DNA of 64,000 nt from JABDII01 sp963815325. Lineage in GTDB: Bacteria; Gemmatimonadota; Gemmatimonadetes; Gemmatimonadales; GWC2-71-9. The notes under the pieces are model-generated. The model saw nothing but the letters and a program-made list of their open reading frames with translations. It had not been told where the DNA came from and ran no database searches. The stretch spans positions 248,001 through 312,000 of the forward strand of contig CAWFGG010000002.1 in the NCBI GenBank assembly GCA_963815325.1, read 5' to 3'. This document shows, piece by piece, positions 16,305 through 25,842 of this stretch. The translations under genes were made by a program, and so were the position numbers. Position 1 is the first letter of the stretch. Every line of letters starts with the position of its first letter.

Positions 16305-17581
16305 GGACGATCGACCCGGGCCACGGTCTCGACGTGGGCCGTCTGGGGGAAGAGGTCGTAGGCCCGCACATGGGTCACCCGATAGCCGGCGCCGCAAGCC
16401 ACGAGGTGGCCGAGGTCCCGCGCCAGGGTGGCGGGATCACACGACACATAGACGATCCGCCTCGGGCCGCGATCCGCCAATCGCCCGCTCGCCACGCGGC
16501 TGAGCCCCGTTCTCGGCGGGTTCACCAGGACCTGGTCACTCGGCCTGAGCACGGTGAGCATGGACTCGACCTCACCTTGGTACCACGTGATCGGCAGGCC
16601 GCCCGCCGCTTGCCTGGCCTCGCCTGCGAGCGGATCGCGCTCGACCGCCTCGACCGTGGCGCCGGCTTCGGCCAGGAGGCGGCTTGCGTCCCCCACCCCG
16701 GCGTAGAGATCCCATACATGCTGGCCCGTCACGGACCCGAGCTCGGCTATCGCGTCCCGCCGGACCTGGGCACCCATCGTCGAGTTGACCTGCTCGAATA
16801 CCGTTGCCCGATGATCGCTGCCCGGCCCGGCGAGCAGCCGCACAGATCCACCAGCCGGCTGGTACCACACGCTGGTCGGAAGGCCGTCGGCCTCGAGCGC
16901 CGACGCCAGCTGAGCCGCCTCCGCCCAGTCGCCACTTCCCGGAGCGGACGCCACGACGTGGCGGGCCCCGTCGCGGTCGAGCCGCAGCACCATCCGGTCG
17001 ACGTCCGGCGGAATCGCAGCCAGATGCTGCAGGATCGTGGTCCAGAGCGCAGTGAGGTCGGCCGCGGCGATCTCGCAGCGACGGAGCCTGAACACCTGAT
17101 CGGGACGATCCCAGCGGTGAAAGCCGAATCCGTCCCCCGACGCCGTCCGCGCCAGCGTGATCTTGTTGCGGTAGGCCCAAGGTGCGCCGTCCGACACGAC
17201 CTCCGGATCCGGCCAGTCGATCTTGCCGATACGGCGCAGGGCATCGCCCACCATGGCGCTCTTTGCCTGGTGCTGAACCGGGAGATCGACGTGCTGCAAC
17301 TGGCAGCCGCCGCAGCCGTCACCGTCGTAATGCGCGCATCGCGGGCTCACCCGACCCGCTCCGGCGGAGATGACGCGCCGCAAGCGGCCGGCGATGCGCC
17401 GCCGGTAGACTCGATGAGCCACGACCTCGACCACGTCGCCTGGAGCCGTCCGCGGCACAAACACGGCCCGCCCATCTCCCCAGCGCCCAACCCCGTCGCC
17501 CCCTGCGGCCAGGCGGAGAATCTCGACCGGCTCGACCTCGGCCGTGTTGAGTGGGGTAGGATTGGCTTCGGTTTCCATCAT
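16301..17581 (-). CDS. RlmD/TrmA-family RNA m5U methyltransferase
   Basis: A 426-residue SAM-dependent enzyme of the RumA/TrmA family. An N-terminal TRAM-like domain (about 15-80) precedes an iron-sulfur cluster motif with CAHYDGDGCGGCQLQ and a fourth cysteine near RLRRCEI. The methyltransferase part has LYAGVGDASRLLAEAGA, VNPPRTGLS and the catalytic-cysteine motif YVSCDPATLARDL. It should methylate a uridine in 23S rRNA or tRNA; the exact site cannot be assigned. It overlaps accC and the biotin-carrier gene by 4 bases each, so it is physically locked into the carboxylase operon. Confidence 0.9.
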   Translation of the reverse strand: MMETEANPTPLNTAEVEPVEILRLAAGGDGVGRWGDGRAVFVPRTAPGDVVEVVAHRVYRRRIAGRLRRVISAGAGRVSPRCAHYDGDGCGGCQLQHVDLPVQHQAKSAMVGDALRRIGKIDWPDPEVVSDGAPWAYRNKITLARTASGDGFGFHRWDRPDQVFRLRRCEIAAADLTALWTTILQHLAAIPPDVDRMVLRLDRDGARHVVASAPGSGDWAEAAQLASALEADGLPTSVWYQPAGGSVRLLAGPGSDHRATVFEQVNSTMGAQVRRDAIAELGSVTGQHVWDLYAGVGDASRLLAEAGATVEAVERDPLAGEARQAAGGLPITWYQGEVESMLTVLRPSDQVLVNPPRTGLSRVASGRLADRGPRRIVYVSCDPATLARDLGHLVACGAGYRVTHVRAYDLFPQTAHVETVARVDRP

Positions 17582-19086
17582 CGGAGGGCATCCCGACGAG
17601 CCGCGTGGGTCCAGGCAGATGGGGCGGCCTTGGTCTCGCCGCCGGACACGGTCGGCGCCCAGGAGCGCCGGGCCTCGTCTTCGGCCAAAGCCGCCGCCAC
17701 GGCAATGACCACCATCAGTTCGGGATCGTGCGGCGGCGTGAGCAGGTCGGGACGGCGGTCGAGGAATTGAATGTCGATCTCGCCGGCCTGAAATGCCGGG
17801 TCGGCGAAGAGGCTCCGGTGGAAGCCCTGATTGGTCCCCACTCCGAGCACCACGAGTTCATTCAGGGCGCGCTGCATGCGCCGAATCGCCTGAGGCCGGT
17901 CGGGGGCCCAGACAATGAGTTTGCCAAGGAGAGAATCGTAGTAGAGAGTCACCTCGTCGCCGGTCTCGACACCGCCGTCCCAGCGCACTCCGGGTCCCGA
18001 CGGCGCCCGGAGAAACCGAATGCGTCCGGTCGACGGCAGGAACCCGTGGGACGGATCTTCCGACGTGATCCGGCACTCGATGGCCCACCCCCTCGGCACA
18101 TGCGGCCCGTCGGTGGGCGTCATCGGGAGCCCTCGCACGATGCGGAGCTGCTCCCGCACCAAATCGACCCCGAGGACGAGTTCCGTCACCGGGTGTTCCA
18201 CCTGGATGCGAGTATTCATCTCGAGGAAGTAGAACGACCCATCGTCCGCCAGGAGGAACTCGCACGTGCCGGCCCCGACATACCCGACCGCCCGCGCCGC
18301 GGCCACGCCCGCCTGTCCCATGCGCTCGCGCAGCTCGGCCGATACGGCAACCGACGGCGATTCCTCCACCAGCTTCTGGTGCCGGCGTTGGATAGAGCAC
18401 TCCCGCTCGCCGAGGTGAATCGTGCGCTCACCGTCGGCGAGGATCTGCACTTCGACGTGGCGCGGCCGGACGATGAACTTCTCCAGGTAGGTCGTATCGT
18501 CGCCAAAGGCTTTGCGCGCTTCCGAGCGCGCGGTCTCGATGGCACCGGGCAGCTCCCGGGCCGATCCCACCACCCGCATGCCTTTCCCGCCACCCCCGGC
18601 CGCCGCCTTGACCATGACCGGATAACCCAGCGATTGGGCCACCTGCTCCGCCTGGGCCGCGCTGGTGATGGGTTCGGTGGTGCCCGGCACGATCGGCACG
18701 CCGGCCTCGGCCATTCGCCGGCGCGCCTCGGTCTTGTCGCCGAGCGCCCGCATGGCTTCCGGGCCCGGCCCGACGAAGCCGAGGCCCGCGTCCAGGACCG
18801 CCTGGGCGAACGCGGCGCGCTCGGCCAAGAATCCATAGCCGGGATGGATGGCCTGGGCTCCGCTTTGGCGTGCGGCCTCGATCAGTCGATCGATCCGGAG
18901 GTAGCTCTCGGCCGGGGCGGCGGGGCCAATGGGTACCGCGAAATCGGCGGCGCGCACATGCAGGCTGTTCCGGTCGGCGTCGGAATACACGGCGACCGCT
19001 TCCAGGCCTTCTTCATGACATGCGCGGATGATGCGACGGGCGATCTCGCCGCGATTGGCGATGAGGATGCGGCTTATTGGCCGCAT
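17578..19086 (-). CDS. accC: Biotin carboxylase subunit of acyl-CoA carboxylase
   Basis: A 502-residue ATP-grasp enzyme that carboxylates biotin on its carrier using bicarbonate and ATP. Sequence landmarks: ILIANRGEIARRIIRAC at the start, IHPGYGFLAE, the ATP loop AAAGGGGKGMRVV, LGERECSIQRRHQKLVEE and the active-site EMNTRIQVEHPVTE. At about 500 residues it has the full biotin-carboxylase fold plus a longer C-terminus than E. coli AccC (449). The operon with a PccB-like beta subunit favours propionyl-CoA or another acyl-CoA as final acceptor. It overlaps the upstream gene by 13 bases. Confidence 0.94.
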   Translation of the reverse strand: MRPISRILIANRGEIARRIIRACHEEGLEAVAVYSDADRNSLHVRAADFAVPIGPAAPAESYLRIDRLIEAARQSGAQAIHPGYGFLAERAAFAQAVLDAGLGFVGPGPEAMRALGDKTEARRRMAEAGVPIVPGTTEPITSAAQAEQVAQSLGYPVMVKAAAGGGGKGMRVVGSARELPGAIETARSEARKAFGDDTTYLEKFIVRPRHVEVQILADGERTIHLGERECSIQRRHQKLVEESPSVAVSAELRERMGQAGVAAARAVGYVGAGTCEFLLADDGSFYFLEMNTRIQVEHPVTELVLGVDLVREQLRIVRGLPMTPTDGPHVPRGWAIECRITSEDPSHGFLPSTGRIRFLRAPSGPGVRWDGGVETGDEVTLYYDSLLGKLIVWAPDRPQAIRRMQRALNELVVLGVGTNQGFHRSLFADPAFQAGEIDIQFLDRRPDLLTPPHDPELMVVIAVAAALAEDEARRSWAPTVSGGETKAAPSAWTHAARRDALR

Positions 19087-20108
19087 GCGGGAGGTAAGGG
19101 CTCTCCTAGGACGGCGACGATCCCGCGGCAGAGGAGGATGTTCTCCTTGGCGGCCTGGGCATAGATGGCGCGCGCGCCTTCACTCCAGACCGAGCCATGA
19201 TTCCTGAGTTCGCGCAACAGACTGGTCACCGTGAGGACATCATCGGTGAGGGTGACGTGCGCACCACCGGCGATCACCAGGCGCATCGGCCGCCACTCCG
19301 GGAGCGGTGCCGCGGCCCGGTCGGCGAACGGCGTCAGGCACAGGGGCCGACGCTCCGCCACCTTGACCAGCGCCCGTTGCACCGGCCACGAGCGGTCGAC
19401 GTCGAACGCCGCAGCCATCTGATTCCGGTACAACGAGTCTGTCGCGTACAACTTGGGCACCAACGGCAAGACATCCTTGCGGACGCCACGCTCGACCGAG
19501 GCGTACCACACGGCGACGGTCTCGAGGTCGCTGCCGGTCACGATCACGCCATTCGCCGGACACGATCCCAGGAGATTGACGCCAAGTTCCAGCAAGTAAT
19601 CGGGCATCCGGAAGCGCTCCATCGCCGGGCGGCGATCGCGCACCACCGCCCACCCATCACGCTCCAGCGCGATGAGGTCGCGATCCATGTCGACCATGCC
19701 GCGGAACACGATGCTCGAGTCGATGTTGAGTTGGAGCGCTTGATCGAGCGCAACGGCGGAGAGATCGAGCAGCAGCAGACCGGACGGTTCCCCCGTGTGT
19801 CCCGTCACGTGCCAGTCGCGCGACCCGAGCAGGTAGAGCCGACCCAGATGAAACCAGGCGCGCCCGTCTCCCGGTGCGGTGGCCAGATAGCGGCCCAGGA
19901 GTTCCGTCGCATCCATCCGGCGTCCTTCCCGTACCAGCGCCGTGGCCCGGGGGACCACGTTGGGGTCCACCGCTCCCTGGGCATCGGCGCTGCCGGCCCC
20001 GGCCAGCACCAGGGTGCCGGCCATGGCCAAAGCCTGCCATGGGAACGCGTTACGGTCCTTCCGGTCGCCGGTCATCATGCCATGCGGCCCCGAGGTGGGA
20101 TCAACCAT
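19074..20108 (-). CDS. Secreted TPR-like protein, function unknown
   Basis: A 344-residue protein with a likely Sec signal: a basic stretch (MTGDRKDRN), a hydrophobic core (ALAMAGTLVLAGAGS) and ADAQ as cleavage region. The mature N-terminus has a TPR-like pair (ALVREGRRMDATELLGRYL, GDGRAWFHLGRLYLLG). The rest is unassigned. It contains a stretch resembling a predicted periplasmic or membrane-associated domain with VIVTGSDLETVAVWY. The ATG at 20108 is the longest start; ATGs at 20078 and 20075 fit the signal peptide better. It lies between carboxylase genes and overlaps accC. I do not recognise a function. Confidence 0.7.
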   Translation of the reverse strand: MVDPTSGPHGMMTGDRKDRNAFPWQALAMAGTLVLAGAGSADAQGAVDPNVVPRATALVREGRRMDATELLGRYLATAPGDGRAWFHLGRLYLLGSRDWHVTGHTGEPSGLLLLDLSAVALDQALQLNIDSSIVFRGMVDMDRDLIALERDGWAVVRDRRPAMERFRMPDYLLELGVNLLGSCPANGVIVTGSDLETVAVWYASVERGVRKDVLPLVPKLYATDSLYRNQMAAAFDVDRSWPVQRALVKVAERRPLCLTPFADRAAAPLPEWRPMRLVIAGGAHVTLTDDVLTVTSLLRELRNHGSVWSEGARAIYAQAAKENILLCRGIVAVLGEPLPPACGQ

Positions 20109-20165
20109 ATAAGATGCGTCGTTTTCCTCTGGTTGGCCAGGGGGACGTCCCAGACCTGGAGGCCT

Positions 20166-21719
20166 TCACAGGGGGAGATTGCCGTGCTTCTTCGGAGGGT
20201 TCTTGTCTCGCTTGGTCACGAGCCGCCGCAGGCCGGCGATGAGCCGGGGTCTCGTCTCCCGCGGATCGATGACGTCGTCCAGATACCCCCGCGCCGCCGC
20301 CAGGTACGGATTGGCGAAGCGCTCCTTGTATTCGGCGATCCGCCGGTCGGTCTCGGCGGCGGGGTCCTTGGCGCTCCCGATCTCGTCCTTGAACAGAATC
20401 TCGACCGCCCCCTTGGGGCCCATGACCGCGATCTCGGCGGTCGGCCACCCCAGGTTGAGGTCGCCTCGGATGTGTTTCGAGCTCATCACGTCGTAGGCCC
20501 CGCCGTAGGCCTTGCGCGTGATCACCGTAAGCTTCGGCACCGTCGCCTCACAGTACGCGTAGAGCAACTTGGCACCGTGTTTGATGATGCCGCCATGTTC
20601 CTGACCTACCCCCGGCAGGAACCCGGGCACGTCTTCAAAGGTGACGAGCGGAATGTTGAAGGCATCACAGCAGCGAATGAACCGGGCGCCTTTGAGCGAC
20701 GCGTTGATGTCGAGCACTCCGGCAAGCACGGCGGGCTGGTTCGCCACCACACCCACCGACCGACCCCCGAGTCGGGCAAATCCCACGAGGATGTTGCCGG
20801 CGTATCCCTGATGCACTTCGAGGAATTTGCCGTCGTCGACCACCGCGGTGATCACCTGGTGCATGTCGTACGGCTGGTTGGGATTGTCGGGAATCAGATC
20901 GAGCAAGGACTCTTCGCGGCGATCCACGGGATCCGCTGTCGTGTGGATGGGCGGCTCGTCGAGGTTGTTGCTGGGCAGGTAGCTCACGAGATCCCGGATC
21001 GCAGCGAGACATTCCGGTTCGCTATCCGAAACGAAGTGCGCCACGCCGGACGTTGAGCCGTGAATGTCGGCGCCTCCCAAGTCCTCGAACGTCACCTCCT
21101 CGTGGGTCACCGTCTTCACCACGTTCGGGCCGGTAACGAACATGTAGCTCACGCCGCGGACCATATGGACGAAATCGGTGATGGCGGGGCTGTAGACGGC
21201 GCCACCGGCGCATGGGCCGAGGATGGCTGAAATCTGGGGCACCACACCAGAGGCCAGCGTATTGCGCAAGAAGATGTCGGCATAGCCGCCGAGCGAGACC
21301 ACGCCTTCCTGGATCCGGGCGCCGCCCGAGTCATTCAGCCCGATGACGGGCGCGCCGTTTCGCATGGCGAGATCCATCACCTTACAGATCTTTTCCGCGT
21401 GCGCCTCCGAGAGCGACCCGCCGAACACGGTGAAGTCCTGGGAGAACACGTACACCAGTCGGCCGTCAATCATCCCCGAGCCGGTGACGACGCCGTCGCC
21501 CAAGTACTTCTCATTGGCCAGATCGAAATCCGTTGCCCGGTGGGTAACGAAGCGGTCCAGCTCGATGAAGCTTCCCTCGTCGAGCAGGAGGTCGAGCCGT
21601 TCGCGCGCCGTCAGCTTGCCTTTCCCGTGCTGTTTGGCAATTCGCGCTTCGCCGCCGCCCAATTCCGCTTGGGCCTGACGGTGATGGAGATCCTCGAGCA
21701 GTTTGCGTGGGGTTGCCAT
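20166..21719 (-). CDS. Acyl-CoA (probably propionyl-CoA) carboxylase beta subunit
   Basis: A 517-residue carboxyltransferase of the PccB/AccD5 type, transferring CO2 from biotin to an acyl-CoA. It carries the N-half motif GKLTARERLDLLLDEGSF, oxyanion-type regions GGARIQEGVVSLGGYADIF and GPCAGGAVYSPAITDFV, and the C-half FEDVPGFLPGVGQEHGGII and TRKAYGGAYDVMSSKHI. That matches propionyl-CoA carboxylases better than the zinc-containing AccD. Substrate preference is inferred. It stands ahead of the TPR-like gene and accC, a likely pccB-x-accC-methyltransferase-BCCP unit. Confidence 0.93.
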   Translation of the reverse strand: MATPRKLLEDLHHRQAQAELGGGEARIAKQHGKGKLTARERLDLLLDEGSFIELDRFVTHRATDFDLANEKYLGDGVVTGSGMIDGRLVYVFSQDFTVFGGSLSEAHAEKICKVMDLAMRNGAPVIGLNDSGGARIQEGVVSLGGYADIFLRNTLASGVVPQISAILGPCAGGAVYSPAITDFVHMVRGVSYMFVTGPNVVKTVTHEEVTFEDLGGADIHGSTSGVAHFVSDSEPECLAAIRDLVSYLPSNNLDEPPIHTTADPVDRREESLLDLIPDNPNQPYDMHQVITAVVDDGKFLEVHQGYAGNILVGFARLGGRSVGVVANQPAVLAGVLDINASLKGARFIRCCDAFNIPLVTFEDVPGFLPGVGQEHGGIIKHGAKLLYAYCEATVPKLTVITRKAYGGAYDVMSSKHIRGDLNLGWPTAEIAVMGPKGAVEILFKDEIGSAKDPAAETDRRIAEYKERFANPYLAAARGYLDDVIDPRETRPRLIAGLRRLVTKRDKNPPKKHGNLPL

Positions 21720-21728
21720 GGTGGGCCC

Positions 21729-21737
21729 AATATAACA
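21729..21737 (-). promoter_or_regulatory. Possible extended -10 promoter just upstream of the carboxylase beta gene
   Basis: TGTTATATT matches an extended -10 (TGnTATAAT, 5/6) ten bases before the ATG at 21719, with no clear -35. If used, transcription would start within a few bases of the ATG and give a nearly leaderless mRNA, which would fit the lack of a Shine-Dalgarno motif. Confidence 0.35.
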
Positions 21738-21780
21738 GCCACGAGCACGGCAGGTGAGACGCGCGAATGCGCCCGGGGCA

Positions 21781-21810
21781 AAGGAAAAGGGGCCCCATCG
21801 AGGGGCCCCT
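21781..21810 (-). terminator. Intrinsic terminator after rpsA
   Basis: AGGGGCCCC and GGGGCCCCT form a 9-bp stem with a 5-base loop, followed on the minus strand by TTTTCCTT. It lies 22 bases after the rpsA stop codon and closes the tyrA-aroA-cmk-rpsA unit. Confidence 0.85.
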
Positions 21811-21831
21811 GATCGTGGATCGGAACGCGCC

Positions 21832-23736
21832 CTATTCGGGCTTCGCCTCCGGCTCCTCTGGTTCGCCCGCCGGGGCCGACTCGGCCTCGGGTTCGGGTGC
21901 GGGTGCGGGCTCGGCGGCTGCCTCTACCGCGGGCTCATCGGCGGCGGCACTTACCGGCTTCAAAACTGGTTCGTCGGCGTCCTCGTCGCCCGTGTCCTCG
22001 TCCTCGACGTATGGCACTCGGGGCGGCAACGGCTCGAACGGTTCATCCGGATATGCCACCACTGCGACGACGATCCGATGGTGGATGGGATCGACCTCGA
22101 GGACCTTCACGTCGACCGGCTGGCCTTCCTGCACCGCGTCCCCGGGGATTTGGATGTCCGGAACACCGAGCTGAGACATCGGCACAAAGCCTTCGAGGTC
22201 GTCGCCGAGATCCACCACGACGCCCTTGTCCATCAGCCGGACTGCCCGGGCCCGCATCTCGGTACCGATCGGGAGGGTCTCGCCGATCTTGAGCCACGGA
22301 TCGTCCTCCGCCTGCTTCAGCCCCAGCGATATCCGCTTGGCATCGGGATCGATGTTGAGGACGACGACGTCGACCGAGTCGTTCTTCTTGACGATCTCCG
22401 ACGGATGCTGGACTCGCTTCGTCCAGGACATATCGGAAATGTGGATCAGTCCGTCGATGCCGGGCTCGATTTCCACGAAGGCACCGAAGCTGGTCAGGTT
22501 CCGCACTTTGCCACTGATCTTGGTGCCGACCGGATACTTGAGCGGCAGGACCATCCAGGGGTCCTGCTCGGTCTGCTTCATGCCGAGCGAGATCTTCTCC
22601 TCGCTCTCATCGACCTTGAGCACCACGGCTTCGATCGTCTCGCCAATGCTCACGATCTTCGACGGATGGCGGACGTTGCGGGTCCAGCTCATTTCGGAAA
22701 TGTGAACCAAGCCCTCGATCCCGGGCTCCAGTTCGACGAAGGCGCCGTAGTTGGTGATCGACACCACTTTGCCCTGGACCCGCGTGCCGACCGGATACTT
22801 CTGGGCGACGTCCTTCCACGGGTAGTCCTGGAGCTGCTTCATGCCCAGGCTGATCCGCTCGCGGTTCCAGTCGATATCGAGGATCTTGACGTCGACCTCG
22901 GAGCCGATCTGCACCAACTCGCTCGGGTGGGCCACGCGGCCGTACGACATGTCGGTAATGTGCAGCAGGCCGTCGACGCCACCGAGGTCGATGAACGCAC
23001 CGAAGTCCGTGATGTTCTTGACGACACCCTTCCGGACCTGGCCGACCTCCAGCTCCTTCATGAGGTACTCGCGCTTGTGGGCGCGTTCGTGTTCGAGAAT
23101 CACACGGCGGCTGACGACGATGTTGCGGCGCCGCTTGTTGAGCTTGATGATCTTGAATTGATAGGACTGGCCAAGCAGCTCGTCGATGTTGGGAACCCGC
23201 CGGAGCGCGATCTGGCTGCCCGGCAGGAAGGCATCGACCCCCATCAGGTTGACCACCACCCCGCCCTTGATCTTCTTCATCAAGGTGCCCTCAACCGGCT
23301 CATCCGCTTCGTGGGCCTCTCGGATCTTCTCCCAGACGCGCATGAAGTCGGCCTTCTTCTTCGACAGCACCACCGCACCGTCTTGATCCTCGAGGCTCTC
23401 GAGGAAGACCTCGACTTCATCGCCTTCCTGAAGCGACGCGGCGTCCTTGAACTCCTCGAGGGCAACCGACCCTTCCGACTTGAACCCCAGGTCGAGGATG
23501 ACGGCGTTGTCCGTTACGCGCAGAACCTTCGACTTGACGATCTCACCTTCCGCGATAGACGCCATGGTTCCTTCATACATGGCGAGCATCGTCTCGTAGT
23601 CCTGATCGCTGTACTCCTCATCGTACAGATCGGACCGCACGCGGGTGAGCGGCGCTGTGGCGCCGGGGGTGGGAATGCGCTCGGTCTTCGCGAGCGCGTC
23701 AATGTCGGGTGTGGGGGTGGTTTGGTTTACCATCAT
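21832..23736 (-). CDS. rpsA: 30S ribosomal protein S1
   Basis: About 634 residues with six S1 OB-fold repeats between residues about 50 and 590. Each shows a G(A/V)FVD/E...G(L/I)DGLIHISDMSW-type core, for example GAFIDLGGVDGLLHITDMSY and GAFVEIEPGIDGLIHISDMSW. S1 recruits mRNA to the 30S subunit. After the last repeat comes an acidic, alanine/proline/glutamate-rich tail of some 60 residues, probably disordered. Start is the ATG pair at 23736/23733; a longer reading from a TTG upstream has no S1-like sequence. The cmk-rpsA order is widely conserved. Confidence 0.96.
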   Translation of the reverse strand: MMVNQTTPTPDIDALAKTERIPTPGATAPLTRVRSDLYDEEYSDQDYETMLAMYEGTMASIAEGEIVKSKVLRVTDNAVILDLGFKSEGSVALEEFKDAASLQEGDEVEVFLESLEDQDGAVVLSKKKADFMRVWEKIREAHEADEPVEGTLMKKIKGGVVVNLMGVDAFLPGSQIALRRVPNIDELLGQSYQFKIIKLNKRRRNIVVSRRVILEHERAHKREYLMKELEVGQVRKGVVKNITDFGAFIDLGGVDGLLHITDMSYGRVAHPSELVQIGSEVDVKILDIDWNRERISLGMKQLQDYPWKDVAQKYPVGTRVQGKVVSITNYGAFVELEPGIEGLVHISEMSWTRNVRHPSKIVSIGETIEAVVLKVDESEEKISLGMKQTEQDPWMVLPLKYPVGTKISGKVRNLTSFGAFVEIEPGIDGLIHISDMSWTKRVQHPSEIVKKNDSVDVVVLNIDPDAKRISLGLKQAEDDPWLKIGETLPIGTEMRARAVRLMDKGVVVDLGDDLEGFVPMSQLGVPDIQIPGDAVQEGQPVDVKVLEVDPIHHRIVVAVVAYPDEPFEPLPPRVPYVEDEDTGDEDADEPVLKPVSAAADEPAVEAAAEPAPAPEPEAESAPAGEPEEPEAKPE

Positions 23737-23852
23737 TGGTGTGTCCCGGACTTCGTCCCGAAGCGGACTGCCTTCGGGGAAAGGTGACAGGCTCGAGCCG
23801 ACCGGAGTGCCGACATCGAGGTAACCAGAATAACTAACGGGCAAATCGAGAC

Positions 23853-24575
23853 TTAGCAAGCACCCGGACCGCTTCCGTCCGGGGGGAGCCCGAACACGCG
23901 CCGGGCATGGCCGGCGATGACCTCCACCTGCTCGTCGAAGCTCAGCCGGGTGCCGTCCACGGGGACGGCGTCGGGCGGCTGGACCAGCGGGGCGACGTCG
24001 CGGCTCGCATCGGCCGAGTCGCGGGCTACCAGCGCGTCGGCCTCCCGCTCCACCCCCTCCCGCGATACCCCCTCGCCACGCTGAAGCAGGCGGCGCCTGG
24101 CCCGGGTCGCCGGAGAGGCTGTGAGGAAGATCTTGAGGCCGGCATCGGGAAACACCACGGAACCGATGTCCCGGCCGTCCACCACCACCGACTGGTCAAC
24201 CGCCAGCTCTCGGACCCGGGCCGTGACCCAGGTTCTGACCGGCGGGATCGCCGCCACCTCCGACACCGATTGCGTGACCTCATGGCTCCGGATCGGGCCA
24301 TCCACCAAACGGCCGTCCAGGTACACACTGAACTTGGGTCCGTTGACCCGCATGGTGAGCCCCCGTCGGTCCAGCTCCTGCACCAGGGCCATCGGATCGA
24401 CATCCCGCGGTTGCCGCTTGTTGTCGGACTCGGCTCCGATCGCCACCAGGGTAACCCCGCGATACAGTGCCCCGGAGTCCAGGTGCAGGAATCCCAGCGC
24501 CTTGGCAGCAGCCCGCGCCGTGGTCGACTTTCCAGCGGCCGATGGGCCGTCGATCGCGACGATCCGGCTACCCAT
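23853..24575 (-). CDS. cmk: Cytidylate kinase
   Basis: A 240-residue CMP/dCMP kinase. The P-loop region IVAIDGPSAAGKSTTARA sits at the N-terminus, followed by LGFLHLDSGALYRGVTL, and the lid/substrate region has VVDGRDIGSVVFPDAGLKIFLTAS. The DGRDIG motif binds the cytosine ribose. The ATG at 24575 overlaps the end of aroA by 8 bases. It precedes rpsA by 116 bases, the classical cmk-rpsA neighbourhood. Confidence 0.96.
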   Translation of the reverse strand: MGSRIVAIDGPSAAGKSTTARAAAKALGFLHLDSGALYRGVTLVAIGAESDNKRQPRDVDPMALVQELDRRGLTMRVNGPKFSVYLDGRLVDGPIRSHEVTQSVSEVAAIPPVRTWVTARVRELAVDQSVVVDGRDIGSVVFPDAGLKIFLTASPATRARRRLLQRGEGVSREGVEREADALVARDSADASRDVAPLVQPPDAVPVDGTRLSFDEQVEVIAGHARRVFGLPPDGSGPGAC

Positions 24576-25842
24576 GTGCGCGGTCCACGGTAATGGAAGC
24601 GAGCACATCTTCGAAGTGCGGGAAGCTCACATCGGCCGATCGGAGATCGTCGATGTCCACGCGCGCGCCCGGGAGCGTCCCAAGCACGGCAAAGGCCATC
24701 GCGAGCCGGTGGTCACCGGCGGTCCGGACCCGTCCCACCGGCGGTGCATCTCGCCCGGTCACGTGGAGGTCGTCGCCCGACACCTCGGCGTCCATGCCGA
24801 CCGCCCTCAGATTCTCCGCCACGAGTTCCAAGCGATTGCTCTCCTTGACTCTGAGCTCCCCGACTTCACGAAATACCGACGTCCCTTCCGCCCGCGCGGC
24901 CAAGACCGCCAGCATGGGTACTTCGTCGATCAAGCCCGGGATCTCCGTCGCGACGACCTCGGTCGCGCGCAACCGAGACGGGTGCACCACGAGTGTTCCG
25001 AGCGGCTCGCCGAGCGCCTCGGTAACACCGTCCGACTCCATCCTTCCTCCCATCCGACGGACCACGTCCAAAAAGCCGGTCCGCGTCGGGTTGAGACCCA
25101 CCCCGTTGAGTGTCAGCTCTCCACTTTCCGCCAGGAGTGCCGCCCCCATGAGAAACGCTGCGGAGGAGAAGTCCCCGGGCACGAACAGGTCGAACGGCTC
25201 GACGCGTCCCGCGGGATCGAAACGGATCGCGTCGCCGTGCTGGCCGACGGCAAAGCCGAGCCCGCGGAGCAGACGCTCGGTATGGTCGCGAGAGCGCCCG
25301 TTGGGCTCGATCAGTTCGACCGCCACGCCTCCCGCCAAGCCGGCCAAGAGTAACGCCCCTTTGATCTGCGCGCTGGACACCGGCAATCGATAGGTGATGG
25401 GGGCCAGTGGGCCGCCTTCGACGGTGAGCGGCAATCCGTCGCCGTTCTGCTCGCTGAACGTGGCCCCCATTTGCGTAAGGGGGGCCGTCACCCGGCGCAT
25501 CGGGCGGGCGCGGAGCGAGCGGTCGCCGGTCAGGGTCGCTCGAAACGCGTGCGCCGCGAGGACGCCAAGCAGGAGGCGCGCGGTAGTCCCCGAGTTGCCG
25601 CAATCGAGCGGGCGATCGGGCTCACGTAACCGTCCCGACCCGCGGACTAGCGTCCGGGCGCCCGCCCTGAGCGGCGACACGCCGACGCCGAGCCTCCGGA
25701 GCACGGCCGCGGTCGAGCGCGCGTCATGCGAGGTGAGGGCGCCGGTAATACTGCTCGTTCCGCGCGCGAGGGCGGCCAAGAGCAGCGCCCGGTGGGTGAT
25801 ACTCTTGTCACCTGGGACCTGCACCCGTCCACTGACTCTCAT
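24568..25842 (-). CDS. aroA: 3-phosphoshikimate 1-carboxyvinyltransferase (EPSP synthase)
   Basis: A 424-residue enzyme of the shikimate pathway joining PEP to shikimate 3-phosphate. Motifs: VPGDKSITHRALLLAALA at the N-terminus, DCGNSGTTARLLLGVLA at about 80-97 and the C-terminal RVKESNRLELVAENLRAVG and GDHRLAMAFAVLG. Residues of both half-domains appear intact. The glyphosate-pocket loop reads LDCGNSGTTARL, like class I enzymes. It shares one base with tyrA (TGATG) and overlaps cmk. Confidence 0.96.
   Translation of the reverse strand: MRVSGRVQVPGDKSITHRALLLAALARGTSSITGALTSHDARSTAAVLRRLGVGVSPLRAGARTLVRGSGRLREPDRPLDCGNSGTTARLLLGVLAAHAFRATLTGDRSLRARPMRRVTAPLTQMGATFSEQNGDGLPLTVEGGPLAPITYRLPVSSAQIKGALLLAGLAGGVAVELIEPNGRSRDHTERLLRGLGFAVGQHGDAIRFDPAGRVEPFDLFVPGDFSSAAFLMGAALLAESGELTLNGVGLNPTRTGFLDVVRRMGGRMESDGVTEALGEPLGTLVVHPSRLRATEVVATEIPGLIDEVPMLAVLAARAEGTSVFREVGELRVKESNRLELVAENLRAVGMDAEVSGDDLHVTGRDAPPVGRVRTAGDHRLAMAFAVLGTLPGARVDIDDLRSADVSFPHFEDVLASITVDRAHG

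Noticed and set aside
19197..23787. Long plus-strand open frames (up to about 677 codons) opposite the TPR-like, carboxylase and rpsA genes
   Set aside because: They are antisense to clear protein genes and their amino-acid make-up (many H, D, R, G) is that of high-GC shadows.
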